6,628 bases of DNA from Candidatus Atribacter alterifermentans (GCA_012517635.1 JAAYUP010000005.1:1-6628), one strand, 5' to 3'. Positions 1-6,320 are shown, counted from the stretch's first letter. A program made the numbers and translations. Notes: a model not told the origin generated them from the letters alone.

Positions 1-89
1 CGCCGTTGGCTGTTCTTCCTCGCCATGACGGAGTGGGTAGATGGGGTTCTCTTTTCGTCCGGTAAAAAAACCAGACTCGTCAGAATGTC
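1..89 (-). repeat. Modular palindromic repeat, inverted copy, cut by window edge
   Basis: Read on the minus strand, 89 to about 40 matches the unit at 6520-6572: both begin with CATTCTGA, contain a short hairpin, and end near a GAATCTCATC-like box (here GAACCCCATC). The hairpin arms here are GTCCGGT (57-63) and ACCAGAC (70-76), with one C-A mismatch, around a run of A. Next to it on the minus strand, 29 to 1 begins GTCATGGCGAGGA, resembling the second module type at 6475-6514. Positions 24-51 also match the reverse complement of 6287-6314 at about 20 of 28 bases. This is non-coding dispersed repeat DNA, truncated by the window start. Confidence 0.6.
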
Positions 90-302
90 GAAGTAAGTTG
101 AGTGATAGAACATCCGAAAAATCAGGATAAAACAGATTAGAAATTGATTAGGGAAAAAGAGAATAATCGAAGAGGGAAGAATACCAAAAACTTGGCTTCA
201 TTTTGAGTGCATCTCGTATATCGAAAAGGAAACTGGTGACTAAGCATCCAAAAAGAATCCATTTTTTCAAAATCATGGAGCAATATCAATAATACAAACC
301 AA

Positions 303-418
303 GGGGTGGAGCCGTCCCACGAGGTGAACTATGATATCATCCCGCCCATACCCTGGTGGAGAGAACCCTCGACCAATCGTCAATGCACCCCGATAACCTC
401 GCCGGCTCCTCCCACCCC
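303..418. repeat. GC-rich multi-branched inverted repeat (possible structured RNA or small mobile-element relic)
   Basis: The outer arms pair: GGGGTGG (303-309) with CCACCCC (412-418), AGCCG (310-314) with CGGCT (403-407) across a 4-base bulge (408-411), and CGAGGT (320-325) with ACCTCG (396-401) across an asymmetric internal loop. Inside lie three more local pairings: the 10-base palindrome ATGATATCAT (331-340), GGTGGAG/CTCGACC (355-361 with 368-374, one mismatch), and ATCG/CGAT (376-379 with 391-394). The element is much richer in GC than its surroundings. No T-run follows on either strand, so it is not a simple terminator, and no target-site duplication is seen. It matches no riboswitch or RNA class that I recognise. 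Confidence 0.5.
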
Positions 419-724
419 ATCAAAAAAATTAAGAAAAGTCATAATATATCGCGGAGAGCTCTGAATGCCTCATTTTTAATTAAAAGGGTTTATGCCAACG
501 ACTTAGATGAGATACCCAAGATCAGCTTTCTCCAAGCTTTTCAATGAGAATCATCGTGAGAGAGAACAATCACCATTAGAGAAAAGAGGAGCAGAATAAA
601 TAAAACCTTTTCTACATTTTTCCCTTTATCATTTAAATCTTTTTTCATTCTGTCCCAGTCTGGAAAGAAAGACAATTTTACCCAAAAAAAATGTAATATA
701 GTTTTTGTGGTCAGTAAATCTTTT

Positions 725-729
725 TGGAG
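725..729 (+). promoter_or_regulatory. Ribosome-binding site selecting the TTG start at 739
   Basis: TGGAG at 725-729 lies 9 bases before a TTG at 739. The only other in-frame start before the conserved N-terminus is the TTG at 724, which has no Shine-Dalgarno sequence and directly overlaps this purine motif. An in-frame TAA at 715-717 closes the frame upstream. Confidence 0.55.
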
Positions 730-738
730 ATACAAGCG

Positions 739-2226
739 TTGAAAGAAGGACAACTCATACTTCCTGATCAGCTGTTTCATCCCTCTATTCATCTCGATCG
801 AAATCGCGTTTACTATCTTTTAGAGCATCCAGCTTATTTTACCCAGTATCAGTTTCATAAGAAGAAACTCATCTTTCATCGAGCATCCATGCAATATTAT
901 GCTGACCAGCTTCGGTCTATTGGGTTAAGGGTAAAAGTAATTCCTTTTAGCTCGTTTTCGAAAACAGTTCAACCCTATTTAACAATAATGAATGATAACA
1001 TTCATATTCTTTACGGTATTGAACCAGCTGATTTTAATCTCAAGGATCAGTTAAATGAGGATTTTAAAATAGTAGGTATTCACGTGATTTGGAATGGATC
1101 ATCCCAATTTCTTACCCCAAAGGAATGGTCTTTCCTTCTTTTTAAAGGAAAAAGAAATTTTTCAATGAATGCATTTTATAAAGAACAGCGCAAAAGATTG
1201 AATATACTTATGGAAAACGGTAATCCCTTAGGGGGAAAATGGACGTATGATATTGAGAATCGGAAAAAACTGCCGACTAAAATCACTATTCCTGAATTAT
1301 GGATTCCAACTCCAAATTCTTATGTGCGAGAAGCAGAATTGTATGTCCAAAAAAACTTTTCTCAGAACCCAGGAAATCCAGAAGGATTTTTTTATCCCAT
1401 TACTCATGTCGATGCTGAACGGTGGCTTCATGATTTCATAGTTCATCGTTTGATTTATTTCGGACCCTATGAAGATGCAATGCATTCCGATTATTCGTTT
1501 CTATTCCATTCAGTTTTATCTCCCTTACTTAATTCAGGCTTACTTACACCGAACCAGGTTCTCAAACAGATTTTCGATTTTCATGCTGAGAATCCTATTC
1601 CCTTGAATTCACTTGAAGGATTTATCAGGCAGCTTATTGGATGGAGAGAATATGTAAAAATTATTTATGAACATATTGGAAAGGAACAATATTGTTCTAA
1701 TTTTTGGAATCATCATCGAAAGTTGCCTCTTGAAATGTATACTGGCCGTTTTGAAATTCCGCCAATTGATCAAGCCCTCAATCGTGTTCTTAAAAATGCC
1801 TACCTTCACCATATTGAACGTCTCATGTTAATTGGGAATTTTTTGTTTCTATGCGAGGTGAATCCAAAAGAGGTGTATCGCTGGTTTATGGAATGTTTTG
1901 TCGATTCCTATCCTTGGGTAATGGTTCCCAACATATTTGGTATGAGTCAATATGCTGATGGAGGAAAAATGATGACTAAGCCTTATTTTAGTTCTTCTCG
2001 TTATATCAGATCGATGAGTAACTATAAAGCCGGTCAGTGGAGCGAGGTATGGGATGGATTATTTTGGCGGTTTATCATTAAAAATAGAGAAATTTTAAGA
2101 GCGAATCCGCGTTTAACCATGATGGTTCATTTATCTCACACAATCACGGATGAGCGGAGAAAAAGATGGGACAAGATAACCGACGAGTTTTTTAATACCT
2201 ACTTTCAGAATGGAGGAAAAGAATGA
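739..2226 (+). CDS. Photolyase/cryptochrome of the FeS-BCP (DPRP) family, lacking the iron-sulfur cysteines
   Basis: This is a 495-residue flavoprotein of the deoxyribodipyrimidine photolyase-related family, whose characterised bacterial members are (6-4) photolyases using FAD, a ribityllumazine antenna and a [4Fe-4S] cluster. The N-terminal Rossmann-like antenna domain starts with the typical ILPDQL motif. A GGKW...ENR stretch (from residue 165) and the C-terminal FAD domain follow. The HHxxRLM active-site motif is intact (H357, H358, R361), then GNF, an ADGG segment and TKPY. The usual cluster loop (C-x2-C plus a third cysteine before the FN.LYW-like segment) is replaced by a shorter stretch at residues 428-443 reading NYKAGQWSEVWDGLFW, and the fourth cysteine position near 342-343 is Pro/Ile. 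The only cysteines are C319, C372 and C386. It therefore probably carries FAD but no cluster. The start is TTG 739, chosen for its ribosome-binding site; TTG 724 would add five residues. It overlaps the next gene by 4 bases. Family assignment is firm; substrate is uncertain. Confidence 0.9.
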   Translation: MKEGQLILPDQLFHPSIHLDRNRVYYLLEHPAYFTQYQFHKKKLIFHRASMQYYADQLRSIGLRVKVIPFSSFSKTVQPYLTIMNDNIHILYGIEPADFNLKDQLNEDFKIVGIHVIWNGSSQFLTPKEWSFLLFKGKRNFSMNAFYKEQRKRLNILMENGNPLGGKWTYDIENRKKLPTKITIPELWIPTPNSYVREAELYVQKNFSQNPGNPEGFFYPITHVDAERWLHDFIVHRLIYFGPYEDAMHSDYSFLFHSVLSPLLNSGLLTPNQVLKQIFDFHAENPIPLNSLEGFIRQLIGWREYVKIIYEHIGKEQYCSNFWNHHRKLPLEMYTGRFEIPPIDQALNRVLKNAYLHHIERLMLIGNFLFLCEVNPKEVYRWFMECFVDSYPWVMVPNIFGMSQYADGGKMMTKPYFSSSRYIRSMSNYKAGQWSEVWDGLFWRFIIKNREILRANPRLTMMVHLSHTITDERRKRWDKITDEFFNTYFQNGGKE

Positions 2227-3590
2227 ATCCCAAGCGAGTCCGTGTCTTGCAAAATGGAATTGACCGGAAAGGACCGGTTATTTATTGGATGTCTCGGGAC
2301 CAGAGAGCCGAAGACAATTGGGCTCTTATCTATGGCATAGAAGAAGCAACCCGACAAAAGGTCCCATTGGGTGTGGTGTTCTGCCTGATTGATGATTTTC
2401 TCGGTGCAACCCGACGTCAATTTGACTTTATGCTGAGGGGATTACGCCAAACTTTTGAAGTCCTGGCAGATTATAAAATTCCTTGTTTTTTTCTCCAAGG
2501 GAATCCGATTGATGTTTTACCTCACTTTATTGAGACAACCCAAGCTTCTTTGTTGATTACCGATTTTGATCCTCTCCGAATAAAAAGACATTGGAAAGAT
2601 CAGCTCATGGAAAAATGTCCAATTGCAATTCATGAAGTCGATGCTCATAATATTGTGCCGGTGTGGATAGCTTCTCCCAAACAAGAGTACGGAGCGTATA
2701 CGATTCGACCGAAAATATCTCGATTATTACCTGAATTTCTTGATGAATTTCCAACTATTCAAACGAACGATTTTCACCAATCGTGGCAGAGTCAATCAAT
2801 CAATTGGGATGATGTACTTCGTCACTGCCCAGGAGACACATCTATTCTACCGGTAACTCAGTTTATTCCCGGTTCAAAAAACGCTTTGCAACAGCTCCAC
2901 CAATTTCTTAAAGAAAAACTGGAATTGTATGACAGCCAGCGAAATGATCCAAATGCTGATGGACAATCGAATCTTTCACCCTTTCTCCATTTTGGCCACA
3001 TTTCTGCACAAAGAATTGCTTTGGACGTTCAAAAAGCTTCTATTGCCAAGGATAAAAAAACAGCATTTTTAGAAGAAGTTGTTGTTCGACGAGAACTTTC
3101 GGATAATTTTTGTTGGTACAATCTTGATTACGATCGCTTTAGCGGATTTCCCAACTGGGCCCGGGCTACTCTCAACCATCATCGAAGTGACCGTAGAGAG
3201 TATCTCTATTCTCAAGAAGAGTTTGAGCTTGCTCAAACTCATGATCCCCTCTGGAATGCTGCGCAAAAAGAAATGGTTTATACTGGAAAAATGCATGGAT
3301 ATATGAGAATGTACTGGGCGAAAAAGATATTGGAATGGTCCGAAACACCAGAAGAAGCTTTACAAATAGCCATCTATTTAAACGACCGATATGAACTGGA
3401 TGGAAGGGATCCAAATGGATATACCGGGATTGCCTGGAGTATCGGAGGAATTCATGATCGTGCCTGGGCTGAGCGACCGGTATTCGGAAAAGTTCGCTAC
3501 ATGAGCTATCGGGGAGCGCGTTCCAAGTTTGATGTTGATCAGTATATTTCAAAGTATGAAGCGGAGGAAAATCGAGGGAGGGAAGAGTAA
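2223..3590 (+). CDS. phr: Class II CPD deoxyribodipyrimidine photolyase
   Basis: This 455-residue FAD enzyme uses blue/near-UV light to split cyclobutane pyrimidine dimers in DNA. Class II hallmarks include MSRDQRAEDNWAL (23-35), the VDAHNIVPVW and YTIRPKI segments, SNLSPFLHFGH (249-259), EEVVVRRELSDNF (284-296) and the DPNGYTG...AWSIGG region (396-409). W344, W365 and W372 have the same spacing (21 and 7 residues) as the electron-transfer tryptophans W360, W381 and W388 of the Methanosarcina mazei enzyme as I remember it; by that offset N387 would match the flavin-facing N403 and W405 would match W421. Length is normal for the class. The ATG overlaps the stop of the preceding gene (ATGA), with GGAGG at 2212-2216 six bases upstream, indicating translational coupling. 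Nothing looks damaged, so it is probably active. Confidence 0.97.
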   Translation: MNPKRVRVLQNGIDRKGPVIYWMSRDQRAEDNWALIYGIEEATRQKVPLGVVFCLIDDFLGATRRQFDFMLRGLRQTFEVLADYKIPCFFLQGNPIDVLPHFIETTQASLLITDFDPLRIKRHWKDQLMEKCPIAIHEVDAHNIVPVWIASPKQEYGAYTIRPKISRLLPEFLDEFPTIQTNDFHQSWQSQSINWDDVLRHCPGDTSILPVTQFIPGSKNALQQLHQFLKEKLELYDSQRNDPNADGQSNLSPFLHFGHISAQRIALDVQKASIAKDKKTAFLEEVVVRRELSDNFCWYNLDYDRFSGFPNWARATLNHHRSDRREYLYSQEEFELAQTHDPLWNAAQKEMVYTGKMHGYMRMYWAKKILEWSETPEEALQIAIYLNDRYELDGRDPNGYTGIAWSIGGIHDRAWAERPVFGKVRYMSYRGARSKFDVDQYISKYEAEENRGREE

Positions 3591-3591
3591 T

Positions 3592-4557
3592 ATGGATCAA
3601 TTTTCCAAACCTGTTGTTGTCATCAGTAAATGCTTGGGTTTTGATTCCTGCCGATATAACGGACAAACCATCCCAGTTGATTATGTTGAGAAACTAAAAC
3701 CCTTTGTTGAATTTATTCCGGTATGTCCCGAAGTGGAAATTGGTTTAGGCGTACCCCGAGACCCGATTCGTATCGTCGCGAAAGATGGAACCCTGAAACT
3801 TATGCAACCAGCTACTGGTCGGGATTGTACTGAGGAGATGAATCATTTTACAACTGACTTTTTAAAGAAATTACCAGAAGTTGATGGGTTTATTTTGAAA
3901 GGAAGGTCGCCTTCTTGTGGAATAAAAGATGTCAAAATATACCAGAGTTTGGAAAAAGGACCTTCAATTGGAACCACTCGAGGGTTTTTTGGTGAGGCGG
4001 TTTTCTCAATATTTCCTTCCTATCCGATCGAAGATGAAGGACGACTGACGAATTTTAAAATTCGAGATCATTTTTACACATCGTTATTTTTGTTGGCACA
4101 ATTTCGGCAAATGATGGACAAACCAACTCGCAGAAACCTCGTTCAGTTTCATACCGAGTTAAAGCTCCTACTCATGGCCTATAATCAAAGCGAGATGCGA
4201 GTTATGGGGAGAATTGTTGCTCACATCGATAACGATTCGATTGATGCAGTATATCATGAATACCGGAACCATCTTCTTAAGGCCATTTCCCGACCAGTTA
4301 GAGTGCCAGCGGTCATTAATGTGTTGATGCACGCTCTTGGGTACTTTTCAACTCGTCTTCATTCTCAAGAAAAAGCCTTTTTTTTGGACTCTTTGGAAAA
4401 ATACCGATCGGGGAAAAGTACGTTTGCAACCGTTTTGCATCTTTTACGATCTTGGGTTATTCGTTTTGACGAACCCTATTTAAAGCAACAACGATTTTTT
4501 AATCCTTACCCCGAAGCACTTTTAGAATTGGTCGACTCTGGGAAGGGACGAGAATAA
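3592..4557 (+). CDS. DUF523-DUF1722 fusion (TudS-like desulfidase plus YbgA domain)
   Basis: This is a 321-residue two-domain protein. Residues about 7-150 are DUF523, the family of the thiouracil desulfidase TudS, which uses a [4Fe-4S] cluster held by three cysteines to remove sulfur from thiouracils. The expected motifs are present: SKCLG...CRYNG (C14, C20), PVCPE (C45), GLGVPR (51-56), GRDCT (76-80) and the signature KGRSPSCG (103-110, C109). C14, C45 and C109 are the best cluster-ligand candidates. Residues about 165-315 are DUF1722 (YbgA), with FHTELKLLLMAY, a later NVLMHALGYF stretch and a terminal Q..FNPYP motif; its function is unsettled. The ATG at 3592 has GGAGG at 3577-3581 and lies 1 base after the photolyase stop; a longer in-frame extension into the photolyase gene is unlikely. 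E. coli ybgA also sits beside phr, supporting a link to photorepair. Activity on a specific thio-base is inferred, not shown. Confidence 0.92.
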   Translation: MDQFSKPVVVISKCLGFDSCRYNGQTIPVDYVEKLKPFVEFIPVCPEVEIGLGVPRDPIRIVAKDGTLKLMQPATGRDCTEEMNHFTTDFLKKLPEVDGFILKGRSPSCGIKDVKIYQSLEKGPSIGTTRGFFGEAVFSIFPSYPIEDEGRLTNFKIRDHFYTSLFLLAQFRQMMDKPTRRNLVQFHTELKLLLMAYNQSEMRVMGRIVAHIDNDSIDAVYHEYRNHLLKAISRPVRVPAVINVLMHALGYFSTRLHSQEKAFFLDSLEKYRSGKSTFATVLHLLRSWVIRFDEPYLKQQRFFNPYPEALLELVDSGKGRE

Positions 4558-4573
4558 AGAGGTTTTAAGTCAT

Positions 4574-4948
4574 ATGAAAAAAGAACACATCATGATTATG
4601 GTACGGGATATCCTCGATCAGCTCCCGGATGATATTCAGGAGAATATCAAAAATTTGGAATTTATCATTGAAGATCGTCCGAATGCTGAAATACGCCGGC
4701 AATTTCGGGGGTCAATGTTGTTAGGGCTTTACCACGGTGTACCGCTTCCCAAAAGAGGTCCGGGATATACGTTTTTATTACCAGATCGTATATCATTATT
4801 CTATGAAAATTTATTGAAGGCAGTTAACGATGAGAAAGAATGGCCAAAGGTTTTAAAAGAAGTCATTCTACATGAGATTGGTCATTACTTTGGTTTTAAT
4901 GAAATAGAAATCCGAAAGTTGATGAATGAAATGACGCCGGAGGAATAA
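4574..4948 (+). CDS. Small metallopeptidase-like protein (Zincin_1/DUF1025 family)
   Basis: This is a 124-residue soluble protein of the minimal zincin family once called DUF1025. The zinc motif is HEIGHYFGFNE: H100 and H104 as ligands, E101 as the catalytic base, G107 at the turn, and E110 (or a nearby acidic residue) as likely third ligand. Upstream, LLGLYHGVPLPKRG (49-62) and LPDRISLFYENL (69-80) are typical of the family. There is no signal peptide or membrane segment, so it should act in the cytoplasm. Length is normal. AAAGAGG (4556-4562), overlapping the previous stop, lies 11 bases before the ATG, which is rather far; M7 or M9 are alternative starts with poorer upstream sequence. It sits 16 bases after the TudS-YbgA gene, in the same likely operon. 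Its substrate is unknown, and proteolytic activity has little direct support in the family. Confidence 0.9.
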   Translation: MKKEHIMIMVRDILDQLPDDIQENIKNLEFIIEDRPNAEIRRQFRGSMLLGLYHGVPLPKRGPGYTFLLPDRISLFYENLLKAVNDEKEWPKVLKEVILHEIGHYFGFNEIEIRKLMNEMTPEE

Positions 4949-4966
4949 AAAAAAGGAGAAAAGAGA

Positions 4967-5485
4967 GTGATGAATAAAGATATCAACTGGTATTGGAATG
5001 AAGTAAAAAAGGTGTTTCGCGATGACGAACATATGGTCGATCATACCCAAAAGGTTTATACCTATGCCCAAGAAATCCTTTCTGGACAACCGGAAATGAG
5101 CACAGAGGAGAAAAGAACGGCTTCTATTGCAGCTCTTTTACATGATATTGGGATTTTGGTAGCAGAAAAGAAGTATGGGTCCCGAATGGGAAAATACCAG
5201 CACATCGAAGGGCCACCCCTGGTTCGGCAAATCATGGAAAAAGCAGGAGAACTAAATGGGACAATCGATCGAGTTGCCTTTATTGTTGGAAATCATCACA
5301 ACTTTAAACGAGTGGATGGGATTGATTTTCAAGTTTTAATTGAAGCCGATATGCTGGTTAACCTGCAAAAAGAAAATATTCGAAAAGAGAAGTTAGAGGG
5401 ATTCATCAACAAGTTTTTTAAGACAAAGCGAGGAAAAGAGTTAGCTCAACGACTATACTTGAAAAAGAGAGAACCCACTGGATAG
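4967..5485 (+). CDS. HD-domain phosphohydrolase-like protein
   Basis: This is a 172-residue soluble protein with a complete HD metal-binding set: H26, H59-D60 in ALLHDIG, H79, H110-H111 in GNHH and D128 in EAD. These residues would bind one or two divalent metals and hydrolyse a phosphoester, often of a nucleotide or signalling nucleotide. The C-terminus from about residue 132 is lysine-rich and helical. There is no transmembrane segment or fused sensory domain, so the substrate cannot be told. The start may be GTG 4967 (8 bases after AGGAG at 4954-4958) or the adjacent ATG 4970 (11 bases); the protein is the same apart from one methionine. It is 18 bases downstream of the metallopeptidase-like gene and is the last member of the operon; an AT-rich gap without a clear hairpin follows. 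Confidence 0.88.
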   Translation: MMNKDINWYWNEVKKVFRDDEHMVDHTQKVYTYAQEILSGQPEMSTEEKRTASIAALLHDIGILVAEKKYGSRMGKYQHIEGPPLVRQIMEKAGELNGTIDRVAFIVGNHHNFKRVDGIDFQVLIEADMLVNLQKENIRKEKLEGFINKFFKTKRGKELAQRLYLKKREPTG

Positions 5486-5537
5486 CTATGAATACTAGTT
5501 TTTTTAATTTTTTTAAATCAATTTTTTAAAATGAATA

Positions 5538-5546
5538 TGATATAAT
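5538..5546 (+). promoter_or_regulatory. Extended -10 promoter for the ferredoxin gene
   Basis: TGATATAAT is a perfect extended -10 element (TG-n-TATAAT) 41 bases before the ferredoxin start. The expected -35 region (around 5518-5523, TCAATT) is poor, as is usual for extended -10 promoters, and the DNA upstream is an A/T-tract run that could serve as an UP-like element. This implies the ferredoxin is transcribed separately from the photolyase operon. Confidence 0.7.
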
Positions 5547-5587
5547 GGGCAATGATTTATCAACACTATGGATAGGAGGAATGTTCT

Positions 5588-5770
5588 ATGGCAATAAAAA
5601 TTGACGAAGAAGCCTGTATCGGTTGTGAGTTGTGTGTTCAAATTTGTCCGGATGTTTTTGAAATGAATTCTGATGGTAAGGCTAGTGTGAAACCAGGAGC
5701 TGATGAAAGCCTGGAATGTGTTGATGAAGCGATTGACTCTTGCCCGACCAGTGCCATTTCAAAGGAATAA
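5588..5770 (+). CDS. Single-cluster [4Fe-4S] ferredoxin
   Basis: This 60-residue cytoplasmic electron carrier has the first-cluster motif CIGCELCVQICP with ligands C10, C13 and C16, and the remote ligand C52 in SCPTSAI. The second cluster site of 2[4Fe-4S] ferredoxins is lost. C20 and C44 sit where single-cluster ferredoxins such as those of Thermotoga maritima and Desulfovibrio gigas form a disulfide. The protein is acidic, as expected for a low-potential electron carrier. The ATG has a strong AGGAGG at 5574-5579 with 8 bases spacing. The gene stands alone between its own extended -10 promoter and an intrinsic terminator, so it is probably a well-expressed general carrier rather than part of the repair operon. 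Whether it reduces the photolyase flavins or the TudS cluster cannot be said. Confidence 0.97.
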   Translation: MAIKIDEEACIGCELCVQICPDVFEMNSDGKASVKPGADESLECVDEAIDSCPTSAISKE

Positions 5771-5779
5771 GAATGAATT

Positions 5780-5803
5780 AGCCCGGGTTTTCCGGGCTTT
5801 TTA
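5780..5803 (+). terminator. Intrinsic terminator of the ferredoxin gene
   Basis: A 7-base perfect stem, AGCCCGG (5780-5786) with CCGGGCT (5792-5798), encloses a GTTTT loop and is followed directly by a T-rich tract. It begins 10 bases after the ferredoxin stop codon. Confidence 0.92.
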
Positions 5804-5835
5804 AAATTTTTTGTGAAAATTTTTGGTTGGGGGTC

Positions 5836-5862
5836 TTGATATTAAAGGATAATTTCTATAGA
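5836..5862 (+). promoter_or_regulatory. Possible promoter of the tRNA-Glu gene
   Basis: TTGATA (5836-5841) and TATAGA (5857-5862) resemble -35 and -10 boxes, but the 15-base spacer is short. The location about 40 bases before the tRNA and after the ferredoxin terminator fits. GATAAT at 5848-5853 is an alternative -10 without a good -35. Confidence 0.35.
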
Positions 5863-5902
5863 ACAATCACTGCTTGTTTTACAAGAGAAATAATGAGTTT
5901 GC

Positions 5903-5979
5903 GCCCTCATCGTCTAGCCAGGTAAGGACACCGCCCTTTCAAGGCGGCGACAGCGGTTCAAATCCGCTTAAGGGCGCCA
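5903..5979 (+). tRNA. tRNA-Glu (anticodon TTC), CCA encoded
   Basis: A full cloverleaf can be drawn. The D-arm starts GTCTAGCC, the anticodon stem is CCGCC/GGCGG (5931-5935 with 5943-5947) around CTTTCAA, giving anticodon TTC (5938-5940) for GAA/GAG codons, and the T-arm is AGCGG/CCGCT (5952-5956 with 5964-5968) around TTCAAAT. The acceptor stem GCCCTCA (5903-5909) pairs with TAAGGGC (5969-5975) except for one C-A mismatch at the sixth pair. The discriminator is G5976 and CCA is encoded at 5977-5979. The D-arm and anticodon arm closely resemble other bacterial tRNA-Glu sequences. No other tRNA or rRNA gene is in the window, and no attachment-site duplication of the 3' end is visible. Confidence 0.95.
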
Positions 5980-6060
5980 TTTTTATGGGCATCTTCTAAT
6001 AGGCCTCTGGTTCTTATCCTCTTAAAAGAAAGTTTATTAATCATGTCTTTTTTGCTCCCG

Positions 6061-6069
6061 TGTTATAAT
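6061..6069 (+). promoter_or_regulatory. Isolated extended -10 promoter-like box
   Basis: TGTTATAAT is a perfect TG-n-TATAAT match. No -35 box is obvious and no gene follows, so it is either a chance match in AT-rich DNA or the promoter of an unannotated short RNA. Confidence 0.3.
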
Positions 6070-6286
6070 TTTGTAAGTCACATTAAACAATTTTCCTTTT
6101 CTCAGTTTCAGATAAGGTTATGGGCTGTTTTTAAAGTGTAATAGACCGTCATGCTGTTTCGCAGAGCTATATAGGAATGAAAATACACACACCTATAACC
6201 ATTATTGCGTGAGGGAACAACCTATGGATTACAGTTTAAAAGTGACAATAAAATTGACGCTTTGATGGTTTTTCCAAGCGTGTTAG

Positions 6287-6320
6287 GTGGCAATCTCATC
6301 CACCCGTTCCGTCATTCAGA
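6287..6320 (+). repeat. Modular repeat, partial copy
   Basis: GTGGCAATCTCATCCACCC followed by GTTCCGTCATTCAGA aligns without gaps to 6496-6529 (GTGGCAATCTCTGCCACCC then AGTTTGTCATTCTGA). It is the end of one module and the start of the next; the hairpin core that should follow is not recognisable, so the copy is degenerate. Confidence 0.65.

Larger units (their letters stand above)
90..738. other. Gene-free leader region upstream of the photolyase operon
   Basis: No convincing gene is seen here. Positions 90-300 are purine-rich and broken by stops in all frames. The short + frame from the GTG at 356 to 547 lacks a ribosome-binding site and overlaps the structured element at 303-418, so it is probably not coding. 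A minus-strand frame at 541-648 encodes a 35-residue peptide with a basic N-terminus and a hydrophobic stretch; it is discussed as a finding but has only a weak ribosome-binding site. The operon promoter should lie here. TAATAT at 694-699 could be a -10 box, but no good -35 box stands at the right distance, so no promoter is called. Confidence 0.5.

Noticed and set aside
303..418. Known riboswitch, 5S rRNA, 6S RNA or SRP RNA
   Set aside because: None of the conserved core motifs that I know for these RNAs is present on either strand.
303..418. Intrinsic terminator
   Set aside because: The arms are far apart and no T-run follows on either strand.
356..547. 63-codon + strand frame from GTG 356
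   Set aside because: No ribosome-binding site, it begins inside the inverted-repeat element, and the translation resembles no family I know.
3529..3591. N-terminal extension of the TudS-YbgA protein from an ATG at 3529
   Set aside because: It would overlap the photolyase by about 60 bases, whereas ATG 3592 has a strong GGAGG and gives the normal DUF523 N-terminus.
3172..3666. 164-codon minus-strand frame opposite the class II photolyase and TudS-YbgA genes
   Set aside because: It lies antisense to two strongly supported genes with intact family motifs and has no recognisable domain; it is a shadow frame.
5901..5977. tRNA-Glu with acceptor stem starting at 5901
   Set aside because: The 7-base helix would be perfect, but it leaves four bases before the D-stem and two unpaired bases after the T-stem; the 5903 register gives the standard spacing and places an encoded CCA correctly.
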